NCBI GenBank assembly: GCA_013416395.1 | Contig: JACCEP010000001.1 | Coordinates: 829,225 to 893,224, forward strand | Length of the DNA stretch: 64,000 nt | Direction: 5' to 3' | Source: Alcaligenaceae bacterium | GTDB lineage: Bacteria; Pseudomonadota; Gammaproteobacteria; Burkholderiales; Burkholderiaceae_B | Part shown: one piece after another, positions 33,654 through 44,308 of the stretch | How the letters are laid out: each line of letters starts with the position of its first letter | Position numbering within the stretch: the stretch's first letter is position 1 | Made by a program: the position numbers and the translations under genes | The notes under the pieces: generated by a model | Told to the model about the DNA's origin: nothing | The model's database searches: none | What the model saw: the letters and a program-made list of their open reading frames with translations, nothing else

Positions 33654-34493
33654 TTAATTTGCCGATTTGGCAGGCTGGTCGGCAGGGTCGGAATAATCGG
33701 GTAGGTCGTCGTCTGAGTAATCAGGCAGCTTGTCATCTGAGTAGTCAGGTGCAGAGATGCCGTTGCGCCGGCTGTCGACCATGGCCTTGCGTCGCTGCAG
33801 GTAAGCGTCGCGAATAAAGCTGTAGCGGTCGAGTGCAATTTCGTTGACCAGTTGGTCGGCGTCAAGCAGGTTGGCGCGAGCATCAACAACCTGCAAACCA
33901 AGAATGGCATTGCGCACGGGTATGTTGTCAATGGCCAGAATGGCGGTGGTGTTGGATATGTCAGTAACAAAAGACACTGCCGTACCTGTGCCGTCACGCA
34001 CGGTGCTGGGCCCCAAGAAGGGCAATACGACATACGGGCCTGCATTGAGCCCCCATACACCCAGTGTCACGCCCAGGTCATTGGGAATGCGTTTGGCGCC
34101 GTTCATGGATGCGACGTCGATACAACCGCCCAAGCCCATGGTCGTGTTGAAAAGAACACGGCCCAGCGTGTTGAAGAAGTCGTGGCCACGTGCTTGCAGA
34201 AAGCTGTTGGCAGCTGACCACACATCGCCCAGATTATTGAACACATTACGGACGCAGTTTTGGGCCGGATTGGGCATAAGCTGATCATAGCCTATGGCTA
34301 TGGGCTTGAGCAGGGCACGGTCGACAGTATCGTTAACCTTGAACATGCCACGGTTGTAGCTCTCCCAAGGGTCGTCGGGGTTGGGGTTGCTGACGGTTGC
34401 ACAGCCGGTCGCCAGCGCGGTCGCGCCAAGCAGGCAGGTTAGCCGCAGAGCGCGTCGTCCGTATGCCGAGGTCTGGTTGTGGGATGTTTTCAT
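33654..34493 (-). CDS. mlaA: Outer-membrane lipoprotein MlaA (VacJ family)
   Basis: A 279-residue lipoprotein. A lipobox (ATALATGC) puts the lipidated Cys at about residue 31. The VacJ domain follows: DPWESYNRGMFKVNDTVDRALLKPIAIGYDQLMP..NVFNNLGDVWSAANSFLQ and LGVWGLNAGPYVVLPFLGPSTVRDGTG. It removes misplaced phospholipid from the outer leaflet and hands it to MlaC. The C-terminus carries three copies of PDYSDD/PDYSDP in tandem, an unusual acidic tail. The gene is inside the mla operon here, unlike in E. coli where mlaA is separate. Confidence 0.95.
   Translation of the reverse strand: MKTSHNQTSAYGRRALRLTCLLGATALATGCATVSNPNPDDPWESYNRGMFKVNDTVDRALLKPIAIGYDQLMPNPAQNCVRNVFNNLGDVWSAANSFLQARGHDFFNTLGRVLFNTTMGLGGCIDVASMNGAKRIPNDLGVTLGVWGLNAGPYVVLPFLGPSTVRDGTGTAVSFVTDISNTTAILAIDNIPVRNAILGLQVVDARANLLDADQLVNEIALDRYSFIRDAYLQRRKAMVDSRRNGISAPDYSDDKLPDYSDDDLPDYSDPADQPAKSAN
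33687..33749 (-). repeat. Tandem PDYSDD-coding repeat at the mlaA 3' end
   Basis: Three consecutive 24-base units encode PDYSDDKL, PDYSDDDL and PDYSDPAD near the end of MlaA. The units are alike at the DNA level, so copy number could vary between strains. Confidence 0.75.
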
Positions 34494-34634
34494 TTTATTG
34501 GTGGCGTAGTGTTGTTGGGTGTCGATCGGTTGATTGTATAGGCTGCTTCACTTTGCAGCGTCAGCGATTGCCCGTCGCCATGCGCAACCGTGCCTGATTC
34601 AGGAACACATCTGCCATAGAGAAAGGCGTTGATT

Positions 34635-35126
34635 TTACTTGTTGCCTGCCTCGTTTTTGGCGGAGCCTTCGCTACCTGCCGAGCTGTACAAAAACTTACT
34701 GATGAGCTCTTCAAGTACCACCGCGCTTTGGGTATAGGGGATTTCGCTGCCTTGTTTCAGCATTTTATCTTCTCCGCCCGGGGTTAGCCCGATATATTGC
34801 TCGCCCAGCAGCCCCGAAGTAAGTATGGAGGCTGAGCTGTCGCTGGGGAAATGATAAGGTTCTTCAAGGTCGAGGGTAACCTTGGCCTGGTAACGTTTGT
34901 TGTCAAAGGCGATGTCAGAGACCCTGCCCACCACCACGCCGCTGATCTTGACGGGTGCACGTACCTTGAGGCCGCCAAGGTTGTCAAAATACCCGTGTAC
35001 GGCATACGTAGACCTGGTAAACGAGAACGAGCTCATGTTGCCCGCCTGCAAGGCCATAAATGCCAGGGCAATAATGCCCAGCAACACAAACAGCCCTACG
35101 AGAAAATCGGTTTTTTCACGCTTCAT
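34635..35126 (-). CDS. mlaD: Inner-membrane MCE-domain protein MlaD
   Basis: A 163-residue protein. One N-terminal membrane anchor (VGLFVLLGIIALAFMALQAG) is followed by a single MCE domain (YAVHGYFDNLGGLKVRAPVKISGVVVGRVSDIAFDN..LTSGLLGEQYIGLTPG). The hexameric ring of MlaD shuttles lipid between MlaC and the MlaE permease. It lies 17 bases after mlaE; a 141-base gap with no gene separates it from mlaA. Confidence 0.96.
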   Translation of the reverse strand: MKREKTDFLVGLFVLLGIIALAFMALQAGNMSSFSFTRSTYAVHGYFDNLGGLKVRAPVKISGVVVGRVSDIAFDNKRYQAKVTLDLEEPYHFPSDSSASILTSGLLGEQYIGLTPGGEDKMLKQGSEIPYTQSAVVLEELISKFLYSSAGSEGSAKNEAGNK

Positions 35127-35143
35127 GGTTGATCCGTTATTCG

Positions 35144-35932
35144 TTAATTGCTGAACATCAGCGCGGTCAGGATAAAGTCTAGCCCCAGCACAGCCAGCGA
35201 GCCGCTGACAACCGTACGGGTGGTGGCACGCGAAACGCCTTCGGGGGTTGGCTTGGCTGTCCAGCCGGCATACAGGGCGATGAGCGTTACGGCCACGCCG
35301 AACACCACACTTTTGATTACACCGTTGAGTATGTCATTGAAAATATCAACGCCATTTTGCATTTGCGACCAGAACGCGCCGGGGTCTACGCCTATAAGCT
35401 GCACCCCTACAACCCAACCACCCAAAATGCCAACCATGGAAAACACCGCTGCCAGTACCGGCAAGGCGATGACGCCAGCCCAGAACCGGGGCACAAGCAC
35501 GCGGCGTATTGGGTCTACCGCCATTACCTCCATGGCGGCCAGTTGCTCGCCGGCTTTCATAAGGCCGATCTCGGCCGTGAGCGACGTGCCGGCGCGACCG
35601 GCAAACAACAGGGCGGTTACGACGGGCCCCAGTTCGCGGGTAAGCGAAAGCGCCACCAGCAAGCCCAGTGCTTCTTCGGAACCATAACGGTTGAGGGTGT
35701 AATAGCCTTGCAGCCCAAGTACAAAGCCGACAAACAGCCCCGATACGGCAATAATGAGCAGCGAATGGTTGCCGATAAAATGGATTTGCTGTGTGAGCAG
35801 GCGCGGACGGCGCAGCACAATACCGCTGCGGACCAGAATAGCGCCCCCCAGCCGCATGAAGGCACCCAGGCCGGTAAGGCCATTGCGCGCCCGGGCGCCC
35901 AGCCTGGTAATGGAGTTGACAGGAGATGTCAT
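35144..35932 (-). CDS. mlaE: Phospholipid transport permease MlaE
   Basis: A 262-residue membrane protein of the MlaE/YrbE family, with the conserved cytoplasmic-edge helix ELGPVVTALLFAGRAGTSLTAEIGLMKAGEQLAAMEVMAVDPIRRVLVPRFWAG. It is the membrane core of the MlaFED complex. ATG 35932 overlaps the mlaF stop as ATGA and is chosen over an in-frame start nine codons earlier. Confidence 0.96.
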   Translation of the reverse strand: MTSPVNSITRLGARARNGLTGLGAFMRLGGAILVRSGIVLRRPRLLTQQIHFIGNHSLLIIAVSGLFVGFVLGLQGYYTLNRYGSEEALGLLVALSLTRELGPVVTALLFAGRAGTSLTAEIGLMKAGEQLAAMEVMAVDPIRRVLVPRFWAGVIALPVLAAVFSMVGILGGWVVGVQLIGVDPGAFWSQMQNGVDIFNDILNGVIKSVVFGVAVTLIALYAGWTAKPTPEGVSRATTRTVVSGSLAVLGLDFILTALMFSN

Positions 35933-36756
35933 GAGCGTCCTGTGTGATCGCCCAGCCATTTTGTGAAGGCGGGCGTCGTGGGGTAGTTGAACGCAATGGG
36001 GCCGTCGGGCTTGCCATCAAGAAACTGGCGCACAAAAGCATCTTGCGAGCCAGACAGTTGCTGCGGCGTGCCGCTGGCAATGAGCTTGCCCTGACCCACC
36101 ATATAAACCTGATCGGCAATGGCGAATGATTCTGCCACATCATGAGTGATAAGCACCGACGCGCATTGCAGGCGATCAGTAAGATTGCGTATGAGTTGCG
36201 CGGTTACGCCCAGCGAGATGGGGTCAAGGCCTGCGAAGGGCTCGTCATACAGCAGCAGCTCGGGTTCAAGTACCACCGCGCGCGCCAGCGCTACCCGTCT
36301 GGCCATGCCGCCCGAGATCTCGGAGATATTAAGGTGGGCTGCGGTTCGCAGACCGACGGCCTCGAGTTTGTCGAGCACACGTTCGGTGATCTGGCCTTCT
36401 GAGACTTGGGTATGTTCGCGCAAAGGAAACGCCACGTTCTCGAAAACGTTGAGGTCGGTGAACAAGGCGCCTTGCTGGAACAGCACGCCCATGCGCTGAC
36501 GTGTCTGGCGCAGGCGCTCGCCGGCCAGACTGGCAATACTTTGGCCGAACACATTAATAGTGCCCTGCTGGGGTGTAATTTGTGCGGTAATGGCACGCAA
36601 TAGCGTTGTTTTGCCAGAGCCAGAGCCGCCCATCATGGCGACTACCTGACCACGGTGCACTTCGAGATCTATGCCTTGTACAACGGTGAAGTCTCCGTAG
36701 CCCAGGGAGACGCCGGTAAACTTCACAAGAGAGTCGGTGACAGGCTGGGTGTCCAT
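35929..36756 (-). CDS. mlaF: Phospholipid transport ATP-binding protein MlaF
   Basis: A 275-residue ABC ATPase: Walker A MMGGSGSGKTTLLRAI, signature EISGGMARRVALARAVVLEPELLLYDEPFAGLDPIS with Walker B, H-loop LITHDVAESFAIAD. It powers lipid movement through MlaE. It is the first gene of mlaFEDAC. It begins 54 bases after the gltD stop on the same strand; a separate promoter was not identified. Confidence 0.96.
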   Translation of the reverse strand: MDTQPVTDSLVKFTGVSLGYGDFTVVQGIDLEVHRGQVVAMMGGSGSGKTTLLRAITAQITPQQGTINVFGQSIASLAGERLRQTRQRMGVLFQQGALFTDLNVFENVAFPLREHTQVSEGQITERVLDKLEAVGLRTAAHLNISEISGGMARRVALARAVVLEPELLLYDEPFAGLDPISLGVTAQLIRNLTDRLQCASVLITHDVAESFAIADQVYMVGQGKLIASGTPQQLSGSQDAFVRQFLDGKPDGPIAFNYPTTPAFTKWLGDHTGRS

Positions 36757-36810
36757 ATGCCGGGAAATCCTAGGGTAAGCCCTGCATTGTATCCTTTCAC
36801 GCTCGATTAG

Positions 36811-38274
36811 CTAGCGGGGAAGTACGCTGCTACCCATCAAGAACTCGTCTACCGAGCGGGCGCACTGCCTGCCTTCGCGTATGGCCCACACGACTAAAGA
36901 CTGTCCGCGGCGAATGTCGCCGGCTGCAAACACCTTGTCGGCGCTGCAGTGGTAGTCATCCGTGTTGGCCCGTGCGTTGCCCCGGGTATCGATGTCAATG
37001 CCGAAGGCGTCCAGCACCTGCTTTACCGGTGACACAAAACCCATGGCCAAAAGAACGAGATCTGCCTGCAGCTCGAATTGCGAGCCCTCGACCTCACGCA
37101 TCTTGAGCTGACCGGTTACTTTGTCGCAATACCACTCTACACGGCATGCAATCAGCTTCTGTATCTGGCCTTTCGAGCCCTCGAATGATTTGGTCATGAC
37201 CGCCCAGTCACGCTCGCAGCCTTCTACGTGGGAAGACGAGGTGCGCAGTTTGGCGGGCCAGTAGGGCCAGGTAAGGGCTTTGTTCTCGACATCGGGCAGG
37301 CGTGACATCAGCTCGAACTGTGTAACGGAAGCAGCGCCCTGCCGGTTGCTGGTGCCGACGCAGTCTGAACCCGTATCACCACCGCCGATCACAATGACAT
37401 GTTTGCCTTTGGCCGTGAGCTGGCTGGCCAGTCGGTCACCATTGCTGGCCTTGTTCTGCTGGGTGAGAAAATCCATGGCGAAATGCACGCCTGACAACTC
37501 GCGCCCCGGTACGGGGAGATCACGGGGTGTTTCGGCGCCGCCCGCCAGCACGATGGCGTCGAACTCTTCATGCAGCGAGGCGGCGGTGCGGACGGTGAGC
37601 CCATCAGAGGCGTGCTTGGCCTCGCCCACATACGTGGAAGGGCAGAACGTGACGCCCTCGGCTTCCATCTGCGCCAACCTGCGGTCAATGTGGGATTTCT
37701 CCAGCTTGAAATCAGGAATGCCGTAACGCAACAGGCCTCCGACACGGTTGCTTTTCTCGAACACGGTCACGGCGTGACCAGCGCGCGCCAGTTGCTGTGC
37801 GCAGGCCAGACCAGACGGGCCGGAACCTACCACGGCAACTTTTTTGCCCGTTTTGCGGCGTGGGGGCCGGGGGATCACCCAGCCTTGCTGCCACCCCTTG
37901 TCGATGATGGCGTGCTCAATTGATTTAATGCCGACCGCATCACTGTTGATGTTGAGCGTACAGGCGGTTTCGCAGGGAGCGGGGCACACTCGGCCGGTAA
38001 ATTCGGGGAAATTGTTGGTGGAATGCAGCACAGCCAGTGCCTGCTGCCAGTCTTGCCGGTAAACCAGGTCATTCCAGTCGGGGATGATGTTGTTAACCGG
38101 GCAGCCGTTGCTGCAAAAAGGTATGCCGCAGTCCATGCAGCGAGCACCTTGTTGTTTGGCCTCGCTGTCGGTCAGCGGGGCGACGAATTCGCGCCAGTGC
38201 TTGAGGCGGGCTTTGGGCGCCTCATAGCTCTCGCTGACGCGTTCAAATTCCATAAAACCGGTGATTTTGCCCAT
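36811..38274 (-). CDS. gltD: Glutamate synthase small subunit
   Basis: A 487-residue NADPH-binding flavoprotein. The N-terminal Cys cluster ([17 protein letters not shown], then CPAPCETAC) holds the 4Fe-4S centres. The FAD site is [43 protein letters not shown], and the NADPH site [13 protein letters not shown]. It supplies electrons to GltB. ATG 38274 is preceded by GAGGA, seven bases away. It starts 10 bases after the gltB stop. Confidence 0.97.
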   Translation of the reverse strand: MGKITGFMEFERVSESYEAPKARLKHWREFVAPLTDSEAKQQGARCMDCGIPFCSNGCPVNNIIPDWNDLVYRQDWQQALAVLHSTNNFPEFTGRVCPAPCETACTLNINSDAVGIKSIEHAIIDKGWQQGWVIPRPPRRKTGKKVAVVGSGPSGLACAQQLARAGHAVTVFEKSNRVGGLLRYGIPDFKLEKSHIDRRLAQMEAEGVTFCPSTYVGEAKHASDGLTVRTAASLHEEFDAIVLAGGAETPRDLPVPGRELSGVHFAMDFLTQQNKASNGDRLASQLTAKGKHVIVIGGGDTGSDCVGTSNRQGAASVTQFELMSRLPDVENKALTWPYWPAKLRTSSSHVEGCERDWAVMTKSFEGSKGQIQKLIACRVEWYCDKVTGQLKMREVEGSQFELQADLVLLAMGFVSPVKQVLDAFGIDIDTRGNARANTDDYHCSADKVFAAGDIRRGQSLVVWAIREGRQCARSVDEFLMGSSVLPR

Positions 38275-38284
38275 GTTCTTGTCC

Positions 38285-41200
38285 TCAGGCAGCAATTTGT
38301 TGTGAATGGTTTGCGCGCCACAGCTCGCCGAGTGCGCGTCGGTACTCGACAGGCATCACTTTGACGAAGGTGGCCCGGGCGGCGTTCCAGTTGCCCAGAA
38401 TGTCACGCGCACGGAAGCTTCCGGTGTGGCGGTAGTGGTTTTCAATCAGGGCGCGCAAAATGGCTTCGTCGGTTTCGGGCTCGCTGCCGCGTACGCGGCT
38501 GTGCCATGTGGCCATGTTGTCTTCCTCGCGCTGCTGCACTTCAGAAACAACCCGTTCGAGCTCCACCATGGACAGATTGCAGTGATGCTTGAAGGTATTG
38601 TCGGGGTCCCAGACATACGCCACGCCGCCCGACATGCCGGCAGCAAAATTGCGACCTGTGGCGCCCAGCACCACCACGGTACCGCCCGTCATGTATTCGC
38701 AGCCGTGATCGCCGGTGCCTTCGACGACAGTAACCGCGCCCGAATTGCGTACCGCGAAGCGTTCGCCCGCCACGCCACTGAAGTAGGCTTCTCCCGACAG
38801 GGCACCGTAGAGTGCCGTGTTGCCGATGATGATGTGGTCTGGGCCATAGCCGCGGAAATCATTGGGAGAGCGCACAATAATGCGCCCACCTGACAGGCCT
38901 TTGCCGACATAGTCATTGGCTTCACCCACGAGGTCGAGCGTAATGCCGTGTGCAAGAAAGGCGGCAAAGCTCTGCCCAGCCGACCCGTTGCACTGAATGT
39001 GTATGGTGTCGTCAGGCAAGCCCTGATGGCCGTATCGAGTTGCAATGGCGCCAGACAGCATGGCCCCGATGGTGCGGTTGCGGTTGCGCACCGGGGTAAT
39101 AAACGACACTTTTTCACCAAGATCGATTGCGGGTTTGCAGCGTTCGATTAACTGATGATCAAGGGCGTGGGTCAGGCCATGATCCTGGGTGGCGGTCTGA
39201 CGCCGGTCGTCAGCGGAGTCGATGGCGTGAAAGATACGGCTAAAGTCCAGCCCGCGCGCCTTCCAGTGCTCGATACCCTGGCGCGTGTCCAGCAGATCAG
39301 TGCGGCCTATCAGGTCATCAAAGTGGCGGATACCCAGTTGCGCCATGATTTCACGCACTTCTTCGGCCACAAAGAAGAAAAAGTTGACCACGTATTCGGG
39401 CTTGCCCTGAAATTTCTTTCGCAGCACGGGGTCTTGGGTGGCTACCCCGACCGGGCAGGTGTTCAGATGGCATTTGCGCATCATGATGCAGCCTTCCACG
39501 ACCAGTGGCGCGGTGGCAAAGCCAACCTCATCGGCACCCAGCAGCGCTGCAATAACCACATCGCGGCCGGTTTTCATCTGGCCGTCGGCCTGTACGCGTA
39601 TGCGGCTGCGCAGGTTGTTGAGCAACAAGGTTTGTTGGGCCTCGGCCAGGCCGAGCTCCCATGGCGTACCGGCGTGCTTGATGGATGAAACGGGCGAGGC
39701 GCCTGTACCACCGTCATGGCCGGCAATAACCACATGATCGGCCTTGGCCTTGGCCACGCCGGTTGCAACCGTGCCCACACCCACTTCGGATACCAGCTTG
39801 ACCGAAATGGACGCCCTAGGGTTGACGTTTTTCAGGTCATGAATGAGTTGCGCCAGATCTTCGATGGAGTAGATGTCATGATGCGGTGGGGGCGAAATCA
39901 GGCCCACGCCCGGCACCGAGTAACGCAGTTTGGCGATGTATTCGGACACTTTGTGACCGGGAAGTTGGCCACCCTCGCCGGGTTTGGCGCCTTGCGCCAT
40001 TTTGATCTGGATCTGGTCGGCACTGCTGAGGTACTCGGCCGACACGCCAAAACGCCCCGATGCAACCTGCTTGATGCGCGATCGCAGTGAATCGCCCTCG
40101 GCCAGGGGGATGTCTGCCTCGATGCGGTCGGCACCCAGCACGTTGGCCAGGGTGTCGCCTTTGCGCACGGTGGGTTTGCCGGTGCGCAATTCATCGCGAT
40201 AGCGCAGCTCGTCTTCGCCACCCTCGCCGGTATTGGATTTACCACCGATCCGGTTCATGGCTACGGCCAGCACGGTATGTGCTTCGGTGGAAATCGAGCC
40301 CAGTGACATCGCGCCGGTAGCGAAGCGCTTGACGATTTCGCTGGCAGGTTCGACTTCGCTGAGCGCAATGGCTTGCGTCGGGTCTACCTGGAACGCAAAC
40401 AGCCCGCGCAAGGTCATGTGACGGCGTGATTGGTCATTGATGAGTTGTGCGTATTCTTTATAAGTGCTGTAGCTGTTGGCACGGGTGGAGTGCTGCAGCT
40501 TGGCGATGGAGTCGGGCGTCCACATATGGGCTTCTCCGCGCACCCGCCAGGCATAGTCGCCGCCTGCGTCCAGGGCATGTTCCAGCACGGGGTCGTCGCC
40601 GAATGCGGTTTTATGTGTTGCCAATGCCTCTTCGGCCACCTGGAAAATGCCGATGCCTTCAATGTTGCTGGGCGTACCGGTAAAGTACTTGTTGATCAGG
40701 CTTGAGTTCAGACCCACGGCCTCGAAAATTTGCGCACCGGTATACGACATATACGTTGAAATGCCCATTTTCGACATGACCTTGTTCAGGCCCTTGCCGA
40801 TGGCCTTGATGTAATTGCTAATGGCTTTGTCAGGTTGCGGCAGGTTAGAAAGTGATTCAAGCGCCAGATAGGGGTGTACCGCTTCGGCCCCGTAACCGCC
40901 CAGCAGAGCGAAGTGGTGTACTTCGCGGGCCGACCCGGTTTCCACCACCAGGCCGCCGCGTGTGCGCAGCCCTGCACGGATCAGATGCAGGTGTATGGCC
41001 GACGTGGCCAGCAGTGCGGGTATGGCCACATGATCGGCATCGACATTACGGTCAGTGATGATCAGAATGTTGTAGCCACTGTGTACGGCGTCGGCAGCCT
41101 GGGAGCACAGCGCCGCAATACAGGCTTCTATGCCCTCGGGGCCCCAGCTTACGGGGTAGGTAATATCAAGCTCGAAACTGCGAAATTTGTCAGACGTTAT

Positions 41201-43021
41201 TTTTGCGATATGACGAATCTGCGCCATGGCACCAAAGTCGAGCACCGGCTGAGACATCTCTATGCGCATTGGCGGGTTGACGTTGTTGATGTCCAGCAGA
41301 TTGGGCTTGGGCCCAATAAACGACACCAATGACATCACCATTTGTTCGCGTATGGAGTCTATGGGCGGGTTGGTGACCTGGGCAAAAAGCTGACGAAAGT
41401 AGTTGTAAAAAGGTTTGGCCTTGTCAGAAAGCACGGCCATGGGCGCGTCGTTGCCCATAGATCCAATGGCTTCTTCGCCATTGGTGGCCATGGGCTGCAG
41501 CACAAATTTGAAATCTTCTTCAGTCCAGCCGAATGCCTGCTGGCGGTCGAGCAGCGCTACCTGTTTGCGGGGTGGCTCGTCCAGATGGTGCGAAGGCAGC
41601 GACTCTAGTTTGAGGCGCAGGCGTTCAATCCATTGCCTGTACGGGCGCTCATTGGCCAGTTGCGACTTGATCTCGGCGTCATCAATAATGCGCGCCTGCT
41701 CCAGATCGATAAGAAACATTTTGCCCGGCTGCAAACGCCATTTTTTGACAATGCGGTGTTCGGGTATTTGCAGTGTGCCGGCTTCAGACGCCAGAACAAC
41801 CATGTCATCGTCAGTGATCAGATAGCGGGCGGGGCGCAGGCCATTGCGGTCAAGCGTGGCGCCGATCTGGCGGCCATCGGTAAAGACGACGGCGGCCGGG
41901 CCATCCCAGGGCTCCATCATGGCAGCATGGTATTCATAAAATGCACGCCGGGTTTCGTCCATGGTGGTGTGCTGTTCCCAGGCTTCGGGGATCATCATCA
42001 TCATGGCGTGAGCCAGTGAGTACCCAGACATTACCAGCAGCTCAAGGCAGTTGTCGAAGGTGGCAGTGTCTGACTGCCCTTCGTACACGATGGGGTAGAG
42101 CTTGGCCAGGTCTTCGCCCAGTACGGCCGAGTGCATTGCACCCTCACGGGCGCGCAGCCAGTTGAAATTGCCCTTGACGGTGTTGATCTCGCCGTTGTGG
42201 GCGATCATGCGGTAAGGGTGGGCCAGCGGCCAGGCGGGGAAGGTGTTGGTGGAAAAACGCTGGTGTACCAGGGCCAGGGCCGAGATGGCACGGCTATCGG
42301 CCAAATCGCGGTAGTAACAACCAACCTGGTTGGCGAGCAGCAGGCCTTTGTAGACCACTGTGCGTACCGAGATAGAAGGTACGAAATACTCTTGGCCATG
42401 GGCCAATTGCATGCGCTGTATGGCATGGCTGGCTGTTTTGCGGATGACATACAGTTTGCGCTCAAGTGCGTCGGGCACCATGATGTCGGGCCCGCGGCCT
42501 ATGAAAAGCTGCCGTATAACTGGCGCACAGGCCCGTACCGTGGGCGACATGGGCATGTCGTGATCAACAGGCACGTCGCGCCAGCCCAGTACAACTTGCC
42601 CCTCGTCGCGCACGGCGCGTTCGAGCTCTAGCTGACAGGCCAGTCGGGAAGCCGTTTCTTTGGGCAGAAAAACCATGGCCACGCCGTACTCGTCGGGCGG
42701 TGGCAGGTGTACGCCCTGTGTGGCGAGGTCTTCACGATAAAGCGCGTCAGGAATTTGTATAAGAATGCCGGCCCCATCGCCCATGAGTTCATCAGCGCCT
42801 ACGGCCCCGCGATGATCGAGGTTTTCGAGGATTTTCAGGCCTTGCTGAATGACAGCATGGCTTTTGCCGCCTTTGATATGGGCGACAAAGCCTACGCCAC
42901 AGGCGTCGTGCTCGTTGCTGGGGTGGTAAAGACCCTGGGCCTCTGGAGCCCGCGTGCGAGGGGGCTGATCAGAGGGCGGACAGGGCTGGGGGTGGGCGCT
43001 GTGGATGGCGACGTCTGTCAT
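38285..43021 (-). CDS. gltB: Glutamate synthase large subunit
   Basis: A 1578-residue enzyme. A 40-residue propeptide should be removed to expose the catalytic Cys41 ([13 protein letters not shown]) of the class II amidotransferase domain. The central domain and the FMN-binding synthase domain follow ([14 protein letters not shown] loop read here as [12 protein letters not shown], then [12 protein letters not shown]), with the 3Fe-4S ligands in [13 protein letters not shown] and a C-terminal GXGXG beta-helix. It makes two glutamates from glutamine and 2-oxoglutarate. The frame is open 22 codons further upstream, but ATG 43021 gives the family N-terminus. Confidence 0.97.
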   Translation of the reverse strand: MTDVAIHSAHPQPCPPSDQPPRTRAPEAQGLYHPSNEHDACGVGFVAHIKGGKSHAVIQQGLKILENLDHRGAVGADELMGDGAGILIQIPDALYREDLATQGVHLPPPDEYGVAMVFLPKETASRLACQLELERAVRDEGQVVLGWRDVPVDHDMPMSPTVRACAPVIRQLFIGRGPDIMVPDALERKLYVIRKTASHAIQRMQLAHGQEYFVPSISVRTVVYKGLLLANQVGCYYRDLADSRAISALALVHQRFSTNTFPAWPLAHPYRMIAHNGEINTVKGNFNWLRAREGAMHSAVLGEDLAKLYPIVYEGQSDTATFDNCLELLVMSGYSLAHAMMMMIPEAWEQHTTMDETRRAFYEYHAAMMEPWDGPAAVVFTDGRQIGATLDRNGLRPARYLITDDDMVVLASEAGTLQIPEHRIVKKWRLQPGKMFLIDLEQARIIDDAEIKSQLANERPYRQWIERLRLKLESLPSHHLDEPPRKQVALLDRQQAFGWTEEDFKFVLQPMATNGEEAIGSMGNDAPMAVLSDKAKPFYNYFRQLFAQVTNPPIDSIREQMVMSLVSFIGPKPNLLDINNVNPPMRIEMSQPVLDFGAMAQIRHIAKITSDKFRSFELDITYPVSWGPEGIEACIAALCSQAADAVHSGYNILIITDRNVDADHVAIPALLATSAIHLHLIRAGLRTRGGLVVETGSAREVHHFALLGGYGAEAVHPYLALESLSNLPQPDKAISNYIKAIGKGLNKVMSKMGISTYMSYTGAQIFEAVGLNSSLINKYFTGTPSNIEGIGIFQVAEEALATHKTAFGDDPVLEHALDAGGDYAWRVRGEAHMWTPDSIAKLQHSTRANSYSTYKEYAQLINDQSRRHMTLRGLFAFQVDPTQAIALSEVEPASEIVKRFATGAMSLGSISTEAHTVLAVAMNRIGGKSNTGEGGEDELRYRDELRTGKPTVRKGDTLANVLGADRIEADIPLAEGDSLRSRIKQVASGRFGVSAEYLSSADQIQIKMAQGAKPGEGGQLPGHKVSEYIAKLRYSVPGVGLISPPPHHDIYSIEDLAQLIHDLKNVNPRASISVKLVSEVGVGTVATGVAKAKADHVVIAGHDGGTGASPVSSIKHAGTPWELGLAEAQQTLLLNNLRSRIRVQADGQMKTGRDVVIAALLGADEVGFATAPLVVEGCIMMRKCHLNTCPVGVATQDPVLRKKFQGKPEYVVNFFFFVAEEVREIMAQLGIRHFDDLIGRTDLLDTRQGIEHWKARGLDFSRIFHAIDSADDRRQTATQDHGLTHALDHQLIERCKPAIDLGEKVSFITPVRNRNRTIGAMLSGAIATRYGHQGLPDDTIHIQCNGSAGQSFAAFLAHGITLDLVGEANDYVGKGLSGGRIIVRSPNDFRGYGPDHIIIGNTALYGALSGEAYFSGVAGERFAVRNSGAVTVVEGTGDHGCEYMTGGTVVVLGATGRNFAAGMSGGVAYVWDPDNTFKHHCNLSMVELERVVSEVQQREEDNMATWHSRVRGSEPETDEAILRALIENHYRHTGSFRARDILGNWNAARATFVKVMPVEYRRALGELWRANHSQQIAA

Positions 43022-43588
43022 GGCGGGCTCATGTGAGAAAAGCGTAAGCAAGAATAGAAAAATAGCGCTCACAGGCCCGTTGCGCAAGCGAAAAATATAA
43101 GGGTACGACCCTAATTTTATATATGAGATTTTTTATTATTTATAAATCGGGACGCATTCAAGATATTGATATTACGTAAAAATAAACATGTCCCTATTGT
43201 CGTAAGGTGATATATCGCTACAAAATCATTGCGGTTTTTCTTTGCGGAAATTCGTCATTGTTGTTGCATGGCAGCATTTTTGACGCGTGGGCAGAAAGCT
43301 TTGACGACGCGCTAAGGCTATGCGGGCAGCTTTAAAGGTGGGCCAAGGTCATGCAGGAAGCGTGAAAGCGGGCCAAGGGTATACAGACAGGCTTAAGAGT
43401 GGGCCAAGAACAACTGGTGGCCAGATAATCGCAACGCTGGCGTGGCTTCTTGCTCTTGGCGATGTCCAGCCGCAGAATCTTTAGAAGCGAAAATCCAAAA
43501 TGTGAGTGCGTCAGACGGGGGGAGTGGCGCAGGACCCTCCAGGGCCATACCGGATAGTCGGGCCGGGTTCGCCTGGTAAGGAGCCAGG
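43022..43588. other. gltB leader and decayed mobile-element zone without a gene
   Basis: The first 240 bases (43022-43260) are strikingly AT-rich compared with the neighbours and should hold the gltB promoter, though I cannot pick a -35/-10 pair. A small inverted repeat (AGGGT/ACCCT, 43102-43114) lies in it. From 43310 a three-copy repeat array appears. From about 43430 to 43588 the sequence is GC-rich, with no convincing protein in any frame. Confidence 0.6.
43331..43409. repeat. Three direct repeats of GKGGGCCAAG spaced 30-31 bases
   Basis: GTGGGCCAAGG (43338-43348), GCGGGCCAAGG (43368-43378) and GTGGGCCAAGA (43399-43409) recur at 30- and 31-base intervals, each preceded by a TTAAAGG/TGAAAGC/TTAAGAG-like element. 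Regularly spaced TTGGCCCAC-type repeats occur at the ends of IS21-family elements, so this may be an orphan terminus. No istA/istB remnant is readable nearby. A protein-binding array is the alternative. Confidence 0.55.
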
Positions 43589-44308
43589 TCAGGGTGTGGA
43601 CTCTGCGGTGTCGGAAATTAACGGTGTCTTTCGGGGCCGGCCGCGAGGAGCGGGCGAGGTGCGCCGTGTAGCGCGTGTTTTCAGGGAGTGAAGAAAATCA
43701 TCGTCGGCCAGTGCCCACTGGCCAAAAAGGGCCTGCTCAATGCGCTCAATTTGCGATGAGGCGAGCCCATGCTCCAGAAGTTTGCGGTAATTGGCCTGAC
43801 GGTCAAAAGGCGTGTTGCCGGTATGCCAGTAGTCGGGGTGGTCGGAGAGCAGGTAAGCCAGGGCTGTGGCGCTACCAGTGTGCGCGGCGGCGGACGACCA
43901 TGGCCATGAACTGGGCTTGTCTACGACGTGCAGCTGAACGGGCAAGGTTTCAAGCCATACCAAGCTAGGCAACACCCAGCGCCCGGGCTCAATGAGTGCA
44001 CTGCGATAGCGGCCTTTATATACGCGCCCGTGGCGTATGCCAGCCGCCATGCGTCGCCCCAGGGCTTGCATAAGCCGTGACAGTGCCTGGCGGTCAGGTG
44101 GCGTAGCGAGCAGGGTGATGCGGTCATTTAAAAGCAGCCACCCATGCAATGCCACCTGCAGTTCGCGCGCGTCGCGCTGCAGCCATTCTTGCAGCCTGTT
44201 CAGTTGAGTAAGGGGCGTTGGGTCTGAAGCCGCTGCAAGGGGCTGCGCGAACTCTGCCTGCACGAGTTGTGGGACATCGGGTGCATAAAGTCGAGGCAAA
44301 CGCGCCAT
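43589..44308 (-). CDS. Y1/REP-associated transposase-like protein lacking catalytic residues
   Basis: A 239-residue protein that starts like REP-associated tyrosine transposases (MARLPRL) and aligns by eye along the domain: HGWLLLNDRITLLATPPDRQALSRLMQALGRRMAAGIRHGRVYKGRYRSALIE, then WLETLPVQLHVV and WPWSSAAAH. Active members read HAYVLMPNHVHLLATP and LGRRYV at these places. Here the HUH histidines (residues about 62-64) are replaced by DRIT, and the expected tyrosine at about residue 87 is Met. It cannot be an active transposase of this type. A C-terminal basic, Pro/Arg-rich tail follows. It is intact, with no frameshift, which hints at a retained non-transposing role. It is transcribed toward gltB, away from the fadB-like gene. 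Confidence 0.8.
   Translation of the reverse strand: MARLPRLYAPDVPQLVQAEFAQPLAAASDPTPLTQLNRLQEWLQRDARELQVALHGWLLLNDRITLLATPPDRQALSRLMQALGRRMAAGIRHGRVYKGRYRSALIEPGRWVLPSLVWLETLPVQLHVVDKPSSWPWSSAAAHTGSATALAYLLSDHPDYWHTGNTPFDRQANYRKLLEHGLASSQIERIEQALFGQWALADDDFLHSLKTRATRRTSPAPRGRPRKTPLISDTAESTP

Noticed and set aside
33644..34060. Long N-terminal extension in frame with mlaC
   Set aside because: It overlaps mlaA, has no signal peptide logic, and the ATG at 33643 with GGAG begins the true signal peptide.
43331..43409. CRISPR array
   Set aside because: Only three short units with imperfect repeats of about 10 conserved bases; no cas genes; spacers not of CRISPR length relative to repeat.
43430..43510. 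Remnant of an istB-type transposase in the minus-strand frame containing LDIAKSKKPRQRC
   Set aside because: Too short and without any motif I can tie to IstA or IstB; kept only as part of the gene-free zone.
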